Of a stretch of DNA of 64,000 bases, positions 1-13,300 are shown one piece after another. This stretch comes from Ephydatia muelleri. Lineage: Eukaryota > Porifera > Demospongiae > Spongillida > Spongillidae. Each line of letters opens with the position of its first letter. Position 1 is the stretch's first letter. The translations under genes were made by a program, and so were the position numbers. The stretch is taken from NCBI GenBank assembly GCA_013339895.1, contig JABACO010000002.1, positions 17,825,697-17,889,696 on the forward strand, given 5' to 3'. The notes beneath the pieces are model-generated. The model saw nothing but the letters and a program-made list of their open reading frames with translations. It made no database searches and was not told the DNA's origin.

Positions 1-25
1 ATGTTTCATGCTTAAATGTGTGTAC

Positions 26-28
<3 letters not shown>

Positions 29-74
<46 letters not shown>
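29..74. repeat. (TG)n microsatellite
   Basis: Plain TG dinucleotide run in the intron before the first duplicated GBF1 exon. The same position in the main gene (28170-28212) also has a TG run. Confidence 0.95.
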
Positions 75-75
<1 letters not shown>

Positions 76-104
76 ATGTGTGTTCATTGTTTTAATGGTT
101 TCAG

Positions 105-197
105 ATGTTTCTGAATATTCTGATCGATCTCATCTCCTCTGAGAACCTGAAATGTCCAATGGATCGTAGAGAGCTGGCACTGGAGTGTGTTCTACAG
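105..197 (+). pseudogene. GBF1: GBF1 duplicate, copy of exon 8
   Basis: This 93-nt exon copy is identical in frame to exon 8 of the main gene (28243-28335). It is flanked by TTTCAG and GTGACA. It lies in a pseudogene context because the next two exons are broken. Confidence 0.8.
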
Positions 198-535
198 GTG
201 ACACCTCTGGGTGGCTTGTCTGCGTCATAACTCTCTTGTACCCCATCCTCCTCCCCATCACCTTCCTCCTCCCCAATGCCTTCAGTTCTGCCATGTTCAA
301 CACTTTGCAGCCGAGATTTTTTGTCAATTTTGACTGTCAGCTAAAAACTCACCAAAGTGCTGTCTAATTTATGTATTGGTAACCACAGCAACCATGATGT
401 AGAGTTAATAAGCTGTGTGTTAATTTCGTTAATCATATTCATTAGTCATTGAGTTCTGTCATTAAACAAATTTAAATGGCTCCATGAATGCTTGACACAT
501 TGCGCTATTTGCATGACCTGTGTGTATCACCCATG

Positions 536-670
536 TACGCACCACACACACCACATGCATGTACATACATGTACACACACACACATCACAACACACCACA
601 CACACACACACGTACACACCACACACACCACACACACCACACACACACACCACACACACCACACATACAC
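536..670. repeat. CA-rich microsatellite, (ACACACC)n-like
   Basis: CA-rich intronic tract made of CACACC and CACACACC units, ending at the acceptor AG of the third duplicated exon. Its counterpart in the main gene is 28694-28770. It opens several meaningless ORFs rich in His and Thr. Confidence 0.95.
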
Positions 671-1021
671 AGAATGCCTTTCAGGTACCTTCCAGCCTCA
701 CTCCTGTCCATCTAATGTCCCTGGAGGCTCTCTATGCTGTCATGACAACCATCCAGAGTGGCCACACCCCCACTCCTTTCTTTGAGGCCCAACCCTCTTA
801 GTTACTTCCACCCTATCACAATGACCGCGCCCCCATAGCCCACGCCTCCTCACCATATCTATATAGGGGTGTGGTCATGTGATGAGGGTGGGGGCGGGGC
901 CACCTCCATTGAAAGTACTTCAGGCCTTCTGCCAGAAAAAGAAGGTACTGTTGCCATGGTATTGCCATGGTATTAACCTTACTGTCTGAATCAAATGCAA
1001 GGTGTGTTGATGACGTGATGA

Positions 1022-1178
1022 TGGTATGAGGGTGATGATGGAATGGTGGTGGTATGAGGGTGATGATGGAATGGTGGTTGGTATGAGGGTGATGATGGAA
1101 TGGTGGTGGTATGAGGGTGATGATGGAATGGTGGTGGTATGAGGGTGATGATGGAATGGTGGTGGTATGAGGGTGATG
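1022..1178. repeat. 28-bp minisatellite, about 6 units
   Basis: Direct repeats of about 28 bp built around GATGATGGAATGGTGGTGG. It lies between the GBF1 fragment and the antisense IPMK exons. Open frames on the minus strand here are repeat artefacts. Confidence 0.9.
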
Positions 1179-1263
1179 GTAATACAGAGTCAGTGAGGTC
1201 ACTGTAAGACTGCAAGTAAGAGGGGACAGCCGCAACCAATCAGAGAGTGGAGGATAAACTCAC

Positions 1264-1436
1264 CCTCATTCCAATGATCCTAAATCCAATCACCTCCTGG
1301 TCAGGGTACTTCTTTCTCTCCCTCTCGATCTTATCTTGCTCTGCATAATCGTCCCACACACGCTTGCCAATCTTGACGTCCATGATGGCTGGTCGTCTGA
1401 ATTGATGTGTGATGTCCTCCAGTTTGAGGTACTCAT
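1264..1436 (-). CDS. IPMK: Inositol polyphosphate multikinase exon (catalytic PxxxDxKxG)
   Basis: On the minus strand this exon encodes the kinase signature of the inositol polyphosphate kinase family. It starts near DEYLKLEDITHQF, continues with PAIMDVKIG (the PxxxDxKxG catalytic motif) and ends at EVIGFRIIGMRV. It matches the central part of animal IPMK, which phosphorylates inositol phosphates and PIP2. An acceptor (CACAAAG) precedes it and a donor (GTGAGT) follows it. The exon frame is open. The remaining C-terminal exons would lie further left and are not in the window. Only one short N-side exon (1747-1825) is found, so this locus holds at most part of the gene. IP6K is the main alternative, but the flanking residues fit IPMK better. 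Confidence 0.8.
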
Positions 1437-1499
1437 CTTTGTGGGCCAAGGTCAAGAAGGGTAAGGGCAGTACTTGGTTGCCATGGTGATGATGTATTC

Positions 1500-1745
1500 A
1501 GTAAACACACATTCCACATTGTCCTTAGTCCACAATGCACACTTGTAATAAACACAAAACCCATTCTGAACAGCTGCTGGTGCAGTCCCCAGGCCACCAC
1601 ATGAGATGGTGCAGTCCCCAGACTCTCCGCTCCACAAAAATGAACATGGATACAGACAATCCCAAGCTCCTCCCAAAACCTCGAGACATACATGTACACA
1701 TTAAAATGAGTCTGATACTTCCCATATCATATAGCCACACCCATA
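1500..1745. repeat. Duplicated IPMK intron segment
   Basis: This stretch recurs at 40440-40745 with a shared core (CAGTCCCCAGGCCACCACAT). In both copies it lies on the C-terminal side of the IPMK 5' exon, so it behaves as duplicated intron sequence rather than an independent mobile element. Confidence 0.65.
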
Positions 1746-1746
1746 A

Positions 1747-1825
1747 CTCCCCAGTGCAATTGAAGAGCTTGTCATAGAAGATGATGTCATTCAGTCCCTT
1801 GGCCCCAGGCTGTACCCGCTTATGG
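1747..1825 (-). CDS. IPMK: IPMK upstream exon (truncated)
   Basis: Minus-strand exon reading HKRVQPGAKGLNDIIFYDKL, which matches the QPPPRGPRELEFY region of animal IPMK just upstream of the catalytic exon. A CTCTTCTCAG acceptor precedes it. Homology with the second copy (40784-40936) stops at about 1747, where intron-like repeat sequence begins, so the end of this exon is probably lost. The distance and order to the 1264-1436 exon are right for one gene. Because of the truncation I treat the locus as a likely broken copy. Confidence 0.65.
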
Positions 1826-2039
1826 CTGAGAAGAGGAGAGAGAGGGAGGAGAAGAGACAGGAGTTACCAGTACCAGCTGTAAATCTCATTGGACGATGGC
1901 CACATGATTTTGAAGACTACACGTGTGCACGTATTAGCATTAAGACACACTGGTTACACTGGTTTCCAGCTTCCTCCGCTTGCTTTCCATTTTCCTTAGG
2001 GTTCGATGTAGCTAATGAACCTTGATAATGTACACCATT

Positions 2040-2340
2040 GAAGATACAGTCGAACGTACCTAAACATTGGAAGTGCATATACAAAAGGTGGTGGATGTGT
2101 TACATTATGTATGCGTTTGTGTGTGTGGTTTCTGTACACTATGTGTGTGCATGTGTGTATGTGTGTATGTGCATGATGTGGTGTATGTGTATGGATGCAA
2201 GAGTTGTGCTAGTGTGTTGGGTAGATGTGTATATGTGCGTATGTGTAGATGTGCATGAACACATGCACTTATGAATCACAGTATGTGTGGTGGGTAGTGT
2301 TTGTGAATGTGTATATTTGGGTGTAGTGGTCATTACATTG
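2040..2340. repeat. TG-rich block, inverted copies at 43085-43330 and 43350-43665
   Basis: TG-rich sequence whose reverse complement occurs twice in the right half of the window. The flanking unique sequence (about 2036-2095) is also inverted there, so the whole block changed orientation rather than just sharing low complexity. Confidence 0.75.
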
Positions 2341-2454
2341 TAACACCTGTATAATTATGTGTACAAATAAATATTCCATGACGCTTCCCTCTGCTCCTGC
2401 TGTTGCTACATTATCTCCTTCAACTTTGCAATACCCTTCTATCTCGACTCCCTC

Positions 2455-2825
2455 TCCCTCCTCACACCACCCTCTCACACCAACCTCTCACACCACCCTC
2501 TCACACCACCCAGGAGAATGGTGTGAGGAGGGTGGTGTGAGGAGGGAGAGGAGAGAGGAGGGTAGTGTGAGGAGTGAGGAGGGTGGTGTGAGACCACCCT
2601 CCTCACACCACCCTCCTCACACCACCCTGCTCACACCACCCTCCTCCCTCCTCTCCCTCCTCACACCACCCTCACACCACCCGCCTTACACCACCATCCT
2701 CCGTCCTCTCCCACCTCACACCACCCTCCTCTCTCATCTCCCTCCTCACACCACCCTCCTCTCTCATCTCCCTCCTTACACCAACCTCCTCTCTCATCTC
2801 CCTCCTTACACCACCCTCTTCTTGT
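2455..2825. repeat. CCTCCTCACACCACCCT minisatellite with internal inversion
   Basis: Short imperfect units alternate between CCTCCTCACACCACC and, at about 2517-2592, the complementary GTGTGAGGAGGGTGG orientation, so the tract can fold back on itself. Confidence 0.85.
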
Positions 2826-2844
2826 TAGTCCACTGCCAATGGCA

Positions 2845-2995
2845 CTTACAACATTGAGCAGGTGGATATCGACCTGGTCATCTCTCCAGGAAGAGGAGGG
2901 GCCTCACCAGGAGGGAGGACCTTCTTTGCAGGGTGGAGAGAAATCACTTCTCACTCCATACATCTCCCAAGAGAGATTCCAAAGACAATCTAGCC
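2845..2995 (+). other. Unassigned coding-like segment
   Basis: One plus-strand frame reads TYNIEQVDIDLVISPGRGG, then a glycine/aromatic-rich stretch, up to a stop near 2993. The composition looks protein-like and not repeat-derived, but I do not recognise the family. A reverse-complement relative at 42541-42735 does not keep this frame, so one or both copies may be exon relics. Confidence 0.25.
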
Positions 2996-3124
2996 CCGCC
3001 CTCCACTGCGTCATGTCCAACCTGGGGGTGGGGCCTAAAGGACATGATAGGCTCAGGAATCATCAGCTACTTTTACAAGGTTCATGTGGTCAAACTGGCT
3101 AGTGCTGTCATGCGAACACCTCTG

Positions 3125-3495
3125 CAGAAGCACCATCCCCAGCACATCCTCCCCTACACCCTCCTCCACCATCCCCAGCACATCCTCCCCTACACCCTCC
3201 TCCACCATCCCCAGCACATCCTCCCCTACACCCTCCTCCACCATCCCCAGCACATGCTCCCCTACACCCTCCTCCACCATCCCCAGCACATCCTCCCCTA
3301 CACCCTCCTCCACCATCCCCAGCACATCCTCCCCTACACCTTCGTCCACCATCCCCAGCACATCCTCCCCTACACCCTCCTCCACCATCCCCAGCACATG
3401 CTCCCCTACACCCTCCTCCACCATCCCCAGCACATGCTCCCCTACACCCTCCTCCACCATCCCCAGCACATGCTCCCCTACACCCTCCTCACCAT
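3125..3495. repeat. 36-bp minisatellite, about 10 units
   Basis: Head-to-tail 36-bp units (CACCATCCCCAGCACATCCT and the next 16 bases). Because 36 is a multiple of 3, every frame on both strands stays open and gives long spurious ORFs. The same unit forms the larger array at 43950-44860. Confidence 0.95.
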
Positions 3496-3699
3496 CACCT
3501 CCATGCAGGTCAGCCATGTTGAGCAGCCTCGTGCCCCCAACCAGGGCGGGGCATGTTGCTAGGATGGATGGGCTCCACGGCGATGTGTATGATGGGTGTG
3601 GCTATGATTCCCATTTGACATCACCTCTCTGCCCAGCCTTTCTAGGTGAGGCTCAGGAGTCATCACCTTTGACATGTGGCCAAACTAGCTAGTGAGGTC

Positions 3700-4093
3700 A
3701 TCAGAAGCACCAGGAATACATGCATAAATTTGCAGTGTAATCAGGTTATAGAATCTTTGTATCCAGCCTGCAATTTTGCACCAATTTGTGGAATCTTGTG
3801 ATATTATGTGATATGTTCATTAATTAGAGCAATAGTGCAAGTTTTAAATAAATGTAATGACATTTTTCTTGTGTAGTGTGTGAATTTATTCATAACTATG
3901 TAATCATTCCCATTGTAAGGAATTTCAAATCATCAGTCTTGACAGTGACCAAAAACAGTTCAAGATAATGTCCATTACATTGCAAAATTCAACACACCTA
4001 TCTTTCCTTGTCATTATACAGTCCAATAGATTTCCTAATGATACCTACACAAATGTTTACAACACCTACTCAGTACTATGAAAACCACCAACA
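3700..4093. other. No gene seen; 3' flank of gene A
   Basis: AT-rich sequence downstream of the gene A stop codon. It is homologous in part to 45200-45402, downstream of gene B, so it is probably shared 3' UTR and flank. No repeat array or exon is visible. Confidence 0.5.
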
Positions 4094-4359
4094 TCACTTC
4101 TTTCCCTCCATCTCCTTCACCTTCTCAGCTATTTCTCCATATTCTAATGTTTCAAATGTCTCAGCCAGAACACTGTAAGTGGCCAGTGATCCCTTCTGAC
4201 TTTGCCACATCATCAACATTGCCTCTCTCCTGTTTGGTTCATCTGGTTCGTCACGATAAATGTCCGTGATGTTCTGTTGTGATGCAAGTAGGCGTCTCCC
4301 AACTCGCCTCCAATCAAAACTGAACGACGCAATTTTCAAGAGGTGGCCACTGGTGCATT
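4094..4359 (-). CDS. Gene A exon 9: C-terminal death domain
   Basis: Acceptor TCCTCACAG precedes the exon and a TGA at 4096-4094 ends it. The exon reads FDWRRVGRRLLASQQNITDI, then a helix-rich stretch including MLMMWQSQKGSLATY, typical of a death domain. It joins exon 8 through a split GAA codon (G then AA). Confidence 0.8.
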
Positions 4360-7300
4360 CTGTGAGGAAATGGTGGCAATAGTGGCTAAGGAGTGCAGGA
4401 GTTCATGTATAGAAATCCACCACCTGATACTCCTATACCCTAACCATGACACACACATCACTTGATACTCCCATCCTAAACAAATCAATCAACCTGATAC
4501 TCTTACATCTATCACACCCATCATTTGATGAGGGGGAGGGAGAAGGGCTGCAATGTAAAACTGATACCAATTGTATACAAAAATAAATTCCAATTGTACA
4601 AAAATAAATTGTGTTCAGGGTGGATCAAACCATTAGTGAGGGAGGGATTAATATATGCATAGTGTATATAAATTTGTTTTCATGCCCCTACTTCAACAGT
4701 ATTACATGTACAAACAGAAATGTAAACACTCATTGCCTTACCACGATCTTTGCAGCAAGGAAAAGAAACTGCAGTAGCCCATGGGTGGTTGATTGGTGTT
4801 ATTCGTGTTTCATCTTTACAACATATTGTCCAGGATCCATGCTCTGTCATCCTGATCAAAGCATGGTGCCTCTCCTCTCCTACACAGCCACGATGACTAC
4901 AGTGCAAAGCATCTATTATGTCCTCCTCTGCACACTGGTAGCCAAGGTGTTTACATGCACTCATGATCCCTTTGTGAATAGCTGATCGTATATTGGAGTA
5001 TAGAGATGGACCACCATGAGGTAACACAACGTGAAGTGCAAAATGTGAAAGAGTATCAATTATGGTGATTGTAGCAGGGATTTCTGAAGCTGAAAAGGCA
5101 ACTGAATTGCTGTACAGACATTTAGGTTTTCCATCTTTCTTGCACACAGTCCACTTTGAATGATTGAGCAGATAGGCCACAAGAAAGCAAAAGACTCCAT
5201 TGGGGTAACATCCTTCCTTGAATCGAATCAGAAGGGGATCACCTGACTGCAGATCTGATTGAATGTCTCCAAGGCAACATTCAGGTAGAAGGGCAGGCAT
5301 CAAATATTCTCCATTACCCACTCCAGCTACTATAGAACGACTGGCGAACAGCTTGAGAACATCAGAAGACGAGAACACATCATCATAGTAGTGTCCAGGA
5401 AATTCACCTAGTAACTTCTGAGTTAGGTAAGCATAATCTTTGAACCTTTCCCAGTGGCCACTGATTGGTTTAATTGGATCAGGCTGTTTCAGTAATTTAT
5501 AACAGTGTTGCACCAGCTCAGTAATGATGCTCAGGAGAACTTGAGGGTTACAAAATACCACATCTGGAAGGACATCTGGGTAATAGAGAAGGATATTACA
5601 CTGCATGAAGTGGTTCAGAGCTGCAGTGAAAGCTGCATCCTTTAGTTGTACACGCTCAGCGGTTTGCTTGCACTCCAACAAACTGAGTACTTCTCTCTTC
5701 TTTCTGTGGGCCAGGTCATGCAGTAATACCTCCAATCCAAACCAGGCAATGGGCTCCTTCTCGGGTGTTGGAGACAGCTCTGATATCTTTGTGCGTAAAA
5801 CCTTTGCAACAGCTCTATCTTTACTATCAGGAATTTGGGAATTGACACCAAAAATCACCTCTGCCATGTCTTGCCCCACATAAAATGGTATGCACTTTTG
5901 ATTTAATTGCAGACATTCTTTCACTTTTCTGTTCTTCACTTCTCTGGATTCATTGGATTGACCACACTTACCTTCACGGTCCTTATGAGTCCCTATTACA
6001 ACAACATGAGGGCACTCTGAACTGAACTGAAATGCCTTCAAGAAACGTGTCATCACTTCCTGATGTGATAAACATGATTCGAATGATCCTCCAATCATCT
6101 CACCATCAGTTCCAAAGCATACTATTTCACGTTTCTGATCAAGCTGTTCTGAGAGTTTGAGGACAAACAGCACCATAGAGAGGTTAGAGACAAAGAATGG
6201 AAGGAGATGGTGGAACTGTGGCTGACCCCCACTGTCTATTAAGTGGATCCATTTCATTTTTAAGTGTTCCTTATTACCTATTGAAAAATAAATAAATAAT
6301 ATCACACCATTTGATAAAAGGAGAGAGCATGAATCATGCCATAAGAATAATGAGGCAAATTAAGATATACAGTGCACTGCACAACACAGTGCACACAATT
6401 ATTCAATACCTGCTAAACAAAGGGGAGGACAGGGGCAGGGCTGGAACACCTGCTACACGTAGGGGAGGACAGGGGCAGGGCTGGAACACCTGCTAAATAG
6501 AGGGGAGGACAGGGGCAGGGCTGGAACACCTGCTACACGTAGGGGAGGACAGGGGCAGGGCTGGAACACCTGCTACACGTAGGGGAGGACAGGGGCAGGG
6601 CTGGAACACCTGCTAAACAGAGGGGAGGGCAGGGGCAGGGCTGGCACATCTGCTAAACAGAGGGGAGGGCAGGGGCAGGGCTGGAACACCTGCTCAGCAG
6701 AGGGAGGACAGGGGCAGGGCTGGAACACCTGCTAAACAAAGGGGAGGACAGGGGCAGGGCTGGAACACCTGCTAAACAGAGGGGAGGGCAGGGGCAGGGC
6801 TGGAACACCTGCTCAGCAGAGGAGAGGACAGGAGCAGGGCTGGAACACCTGCTAAACAGAGGGGAGGACAGGGGCAGGGCTGGAACACTTGCTAAGCAGA
6901 GGGGAGGAGAAGGGGCAGGGCTGTAACACCTTCTAAACAGAGGGGAGGAGAAGGGGCAGGGTTGGAACACCTTTTATTTTCCCCAATTAAATAAGAGCTG
7001 CTATTTTTGCCACTAACTCAATCCATCGCCTCAAACTTACCTGAAAGCTGGTTAATGATACTGATAAAGCTTTCCTCCACAGATATTTGGCTTGTGGTGT
7101 TGTCTGACTGAATTGAACCAGGAGCCGAAGCCATAACTATAGATTGGGTGTCTGCTGTGTGAATGTGTTGTTCATCTGATGCCGGTACCATCACATTATG
7201 TGTGTGGTTACTGGTGACTGGAGGAGATGACATGAGCACATCTTTATATCCATATGATGAGGACGTTGAGGGTCCTGGATCACTAGAATGGCTCACTGGT

Positions 7301-10300
7301 TGTACCTCACGTGGAGCATCCTTGGGAAGTGGTAGGACGTATCCTTTGATCATCTGGCTCACTGTACGCATGAGGTCATAGTCCCCATCAAGGATATACC
7401 AGTCATCCTCATCTTGCTTGGACACACCCACTGCAGACACAGTCACAGCACGGACAGGGTTATCAGCAATCCCTGTACTGATTCTAAGCTCAGGAGGAGG
7501 CATTTTGAGGAGGAGATGTTTGACATGTGTTTTGCCCACTCCAGCTGATCCATGAATGAGACATTTGATAGTTGAACATTCAGCATACCCCTTCTTCATG
7601 GCTTCATCGTACAGCCTCTTGGCCTCATCATTTAGCCTCTTGTTCTGCTCTTTCTGTTCTTCCAAAATCATCAAAGGTAATAAAACAATTCAAACCATAC
7701 CATTACAAAAATGTATTGGATTATATCCGCGAAAAGGGATCTAACAAAATAACCAGTATGCACAACAGAAATGTAACGCATCATTTGAAAAGCATAGTTA
7801 ATTAAAACTTCAGAGCCTAACAACACCATGACAGATACTCCGATTCTCAATGTGTAAAAAGCAATGTGTAGAGGACATTTCAGACTTCTAGAATAAAAAA
7901 TCTGGAAAACATGCATTTCTTTCCTTTTTCGATCCCATATGTAGATCTGTTTGTTTCTGAGCGCATAAATGATCTAAATCCTTGAATATGCAACAATAAA
8001 CATTTACCTTGAGGATGTCTGACCTTTAATACTAGTTTATACTAAAATGCTGGTTAATGCCATTACTTGGGTGTAAGTAGCTTGCTTGTAAATTGCGGAG
8101 GTTTGTGCACTATTCATTGTATGTGCAATATACTGCACAGTGTTGGGTGACATACATTCTATTTTCCTCCCTGCCCACAGTCCAATACCTCTTTGCAAAT
8201 AGCGGAACAATGCAGTACATAGATCTAGTGTAGCACTGGTGGTTGCATGGGACAAATTTACTTAAAATAAAAATGGCATGGGTACTAGATACATGTATGT
8301 GGGATCATTTCCACAAAATGGGACCTAGCACATACATTATAAAATGTTCAGTACACGCAATAAAAATTTAATGCTTGCATGGAAATGTATGGCTAATTAA
8401 AAATCCAGCGTCTTACAGCTCCTTGAAGAGACAAGGTCATAACCGTGTGCTGGGTAAAGGTCAGGTGAAGGTTTAATGTAAAGAAAAAAGATCATATTCA
8501 GTTTTATAAGAAATTAAGCACCTAGACAACTCCATATATCCAGACAACAACATTATCCATTTAGATAACTACATGACTTACTGGGTGCAGTATTGTGTGG
8601 GTGTTCCATAATAATCTTCTTGATAATGGATGAATTGTCTCCCCACAGACGATGAAGGAGGCAGTCCACCAGTTCTTGCCATGAAGGTATAACCTTATCA
8701 TGTCTGAGCCATAGAGTTACCACCTTGTGCAGGCAGTCTTTGGGGGTGGAGCCAGATACCTTCTGTACCACTGAAAGGTCCAGCTTCAGAGCCAGGCCAA
8801 GAGCTTGCCATTGGTCCTTCAGCTTTGCTATGGTATCAACCACCTCAATGAGTGAGTTCTCCACATCTGTTCCATAATTAAACAATGTATCTGATAGCAA
8901 AAGATCCTCTATAAACCAACTCACCTAACTTTATGGTGCTCACAGTATTTCCTGAAATATAATACATGTGAAAATCAGTAAGGTTCTCACTTCTAGCACT
9001 CATCACAAACCCTTGGACCACAACTTCTCAGTGAAGATTTTTTAGTTACAGGTGGAATGGCATGTGAATATTCAACATTTAATATTCCAGCAAGCTGATT
9101 TGTAGCTGGATACAACAACTAAACATGGCATCACCGACCCTCATCACAGTTGAGGTAAGGTACTATCAGTGTAATGACCTAAATATGACTTCATTTGGTG
9201 CTTTATGTGTTTTATTAATGCTTTATTTTATCATTAATCTGACAGTTCCAAAGAAACCATGTAGAGTTTTCATAGTATTATCATCAACCCCAGCATTCTG
9301 TTAAGCCTACTAATATTTCAAACAGCAATAGAGCACGCTTATGCAACTTACAAAAATTCTGCATATTTAATGTAAAATCAGGTATATTTTTCTAATTATG
9401 ACCCTTCCATTTGTTACCATTTGATGCTTATTTATTATGTGTTATGGACAATTTGTTATTAATAAGGTAAAGATGTCTAACTTGCTTTCTAATTAGCTTA
9501 CATTGTATCAAGAACACCAAGGTACAATTTGAAAACTTAATGCATAACATCACATATGTGTACCTCTTGCACTCAAACATTCATATGTACATCTATGCAC
9601 ATTGTCCCAATTATGTGCTCCATACCTCTGGTAATGTCTCTTGTCACAGGATAGGACTGCTGCAATTTTTTGGCCTCTTCTTCTTCATCCATAAGGGCAA
9701 TGGCCTTAATCAGGTGATTCCAGGTGGGGAGACAGCTCAAACTGGAGTTCAGTTTCAGCCACTCCATCACCACAAGGTTCAAATATGATGCAGAATTATT
9801 ACTCATTTTTATACCATCGAGAACCTTTCTGTCAATTTGCAATTTAACCCCAAGATCATACCACTTCTCATGAAGTGGAGTGAGCTCATCACAAACTGTA
9901 CTGGAGTACTGCACACCTAGAATAGCATAATAGCAGCAGTTACTGTATACAGTCACAATAAATACTAATTAACAGGACTCAATTAAAAACTGGCTAGCAC
10001 ATGATGGCTCTACATGTATGCATGCCTAAGTACTTGCAATCAAGTCATTAAAGACAACAATGGCTGCCTTGTGATAAGGACGATCTCTTGGTTAGATAAT
10101 TGCTATTACTAAATGTTATTGCTGTCTTGTCTTTACTATGGCCAGTATACTGCACAAACACACAACTAACCAATGAACTTCGTATCTGTGGGGGCTAGGT
10201 GAGATAATGCTATCTCTTCAGCCAAAGGAACGTTGTCCCCTCCAGCAGGGTGTGCTATGGCCTTCACCAATGTCTGCCAACATGGCTCCATGAAGTAGTC

Positions 10301-13300
10301 AAACATGTGCCTATCCCCACCTAGCCACCACCTCATGATCCTGCTCATCTGACCTGAAGGCAGGCCCTTCAAGTCCTCCAGGTACGGTATCTTCACCCCA
10401 AGGTAAAATCCAATGTCATACCAAGGTTCAATGTGATGTGTGATATCATACACTCTTTCTGGTCCTGCAGAGATATCAACAACACAATAGTAGTGTGACT
10501 ACACACTGAAATATCATTGATTGCACTGCTGTGTTTGGAACTGTCTAGATGGTACACAAATAAATCGTCAGACATATATTTCATGTCGTGCTTCTGAACA
10601 ACACACGTACAATTGGAAACTAGATAGAGACCACGGCAAAATGAACACACACGAACGGAATACAGTTAATGCACACTTAGAGCACATGAGTGAATAAAAG
10701 CACTTGTTCTATGTGTTAGATTACTAGAATGTTCTAGAAGGTACAAAGTGATGTGAAATAATTATCTATTGGACCACAATATTTGATCACTATAAATTAA
10801 GGATGAGACCTCACACAAATATTGTATAAAAATAGTTAATTAATGTTATCCAGAAATTACCCATGACAGCTGTAATGGGCATGAAAAACTGTTTTATTCA
10901 GTTTGCAACACCATTATATATATGCTGTACTACATTACACATTATACAAAAGGTACCAGGACAGGCAAACGTGAGGCTGGCCCTACTAGGCATAGAGATA
11001 GGCGAACTTCTCTGATTACATAACACTCCCATGTGAACTACACTACTCAATCAAATTAACACCATGATTATGATGTAATAGGGTGAGAGGTACTGTAATA
11101 CATCTTCTTTAATATTGTCCTCAAGCTTTAATATCTATTATTTGAACAATCGCAGTTTTCTGAGCAGCTCCAGCCTGTACTGTGTTAGCCTCCACAACAA
11201 AGTCCTGCAGTTCTGTTGCTTTGCTTGAAGATAGCCTTGGCACAAGTTTGTGTCAAAATGCAACAGGTGGTGATCAATCATTACTCCTGCACTCTGTGCC
11301 AAACATGAGTACAAATAGTGAGACTCCAGTAGACGTGTGTACTGCAGTATGATAAGCATAGAGTACCAGTGGTAGATACCACTCCCATTCATAGTCTTGT
11401 TCCACATATGTTCTTAACATCTGCAGCAATGATGTGTTCATGTGTTCAACCATGCCGTCACACTGTGGGTGGTATGACGTTTGTTGATTCCGAATGCTTA
11501 CAATGTCTGTTGAAAGATGGTACTTTCAAAGTTGGTTCCGAGTGTAGTATGTCTGGTACCCAATGAATAGGTGTTTTTTAAGTAATCAAGAATCTTCAGC
11601 TGTTCTCTGGAAGCCGTCACCAGTTGAATGATTGCAGTAAGCATAACTACATTTCTGCTGCTTGCAATGCCTCCTTCCACACCAGTGACACTGACGAACC
11701 CAAATCCAGCAAGATGTCCACTGTTGCCCTGCCCAGTTTCCCTTTGATTGTAACTACTTTACTTTCAATGTAACTACCTTATCTAGTGTGTGTTCTATAC
11801 GTGCAAAGGGGATGCCTGTTGCCATCTACTGGCGTCCCATTGTCTTTTCCCTGCTGACGACAACTTCTAGCCATTATATGTCCCATTCAGCCAAACAAAA
11901 TGCATTTTGTGTTTCCTTCTCATTTGTTCAACATGTCAAGACTGCCCTCAACGAAAATACCTGACAACCACACTGCGACAACAAAGAGGGTAACACACCA
12001 TTTACATAACTGGTTTAGGTTTTGAGATAAGCTTATCACATACATGCACACATATGGAACAGTGCTCTGCCAAGGCTAGTTTTTCAAGTATCAATTCTCT
12101 TTCGGATGTTCTATCAACAGGAAAGTTCTTCTATCAAATGAATCTGATGCATGAAAAACTGGACTATCCTTTGTGGAATTATAGGGCACAGAATGTATAA
12201 TTAGCCATAGATATCAATGCAAGTGTAATGACTTAACTGTAGTTGCTAACTAGCCAGTTATATTGTCTGACGCAACTATTACATTGGTGTCAGAAGTGGG
12301 ATAGGGATGACGGCGGCAGTTTATCGCGCAAACGGTAAGGATGAGCTTACGGCCTCCTCCCCACTTTACACAAGAAAAGGACTTGTTGTTACGGCCGCCT
12401 CTAATGATGAAATTATTACTCTTGAATTGGTAAGAAGCCAGTTTAACCAGGGTGTGCATTCCTCCGGTACGCAGCTAGCTGCATACTGGAGGAATGCTGC
12501 GACTAATGAAAGAGATGCCTAAGTCTGTTGAGGAAGCACTTAGGCTGGCGACGCAGCAGGAAGCTGTAGAGAGAGCGCAGAAGAGGTTGTGTAAACAGCG
12601 CACTCAAGAATTGACGGTGGCTTCAATGAGATAGCTGCGGCGGTTAAACGTGGAGAGGAAGATATGACTGTGGAGAGGCTGAGAAGGCAGGTGCAAGAGT
12701 CAGAAAAACTCATGCAACAACTAAAGAGGCAGCTCCAAAGGCCCAGGAGCTGACGATAGAAGAAGACGAAGAGTTCAGTGGATTCAGTAGCTGTAAGTTC
12801 CACATGAATGAATAAGGGTTCCATGGAAGGTCGTGGACATATTAGTCAATACCCAGTTCTGCCGTAATGTTGGTGAGAGTAGACAGACGTATGGAAACTA
12901 TGGATGGAGGCTAAATCGGGAGGTGCTGTTCAATTGGAGGCACCAGTCCAGTACATACGGTTGTGGCTGCAAATGGAGGGAAGCTAATTAACACTGGACA
13001 ATGCACTCTCCAGATAGCGTGGGCCACTGTCAAAAGACCATGTAGTATTGGTGGCAAAAAATCTGTACCAGGAGTGTCTTCTTGGTGCAGATGTCTTATG
13101 CGTCATTGCTGTGTGTTAGATCTCCAACAGAAGATTAGGTTATACCAGAGATAATATATCTATTATTTGGATTGTTAATAATTGAACATGAAAAAGTACA
13201 AGCATATATACATGACACAGACACATGATATGCACAAAAACAAGTTGCTAGCCTACTGAAGCTCAGGAGGAGGTACGGACCTGGACAGGATCATGGTGGC

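Larger units (their letters stand above)
1..1000 (+). pseudogene. GBF1: GBF1 partial duplicate (three decayed exons)
   Basis: This segment is a second copy of the GBF1 region at 28150-29070. Three exons are recognisable. The first (105-197) is intact and bounded by AG and GT. The second (from 286) has one extra T in a T run and a deletion that removes the middle of the exon, so its reading frame is lost. The third (673-944) matches the 28774-29067 exon but has an in-frame TAG at 799-801 and a shortened middle. No other GBF1 exons are seen nearby, so this is a truncated duplicate and cannot encode a GBF1 protein. The functional-looking paralogue lies 25 kb downstream on the same strand. Confidence 0.85.

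Noticed and set aside
488-801. His/Thr-rich ORFs
   Set aside because: CA microsatellite reading frames; the only real coding relic there is the duplicated GBF1 exon from 673.
2933-3692. Long overlapping ORFs on both strands
   Set aside because: They arise from the 36-bp minisatellite, whose period is a multiple of three. All frames stay open, and the peptides are pure repeat.
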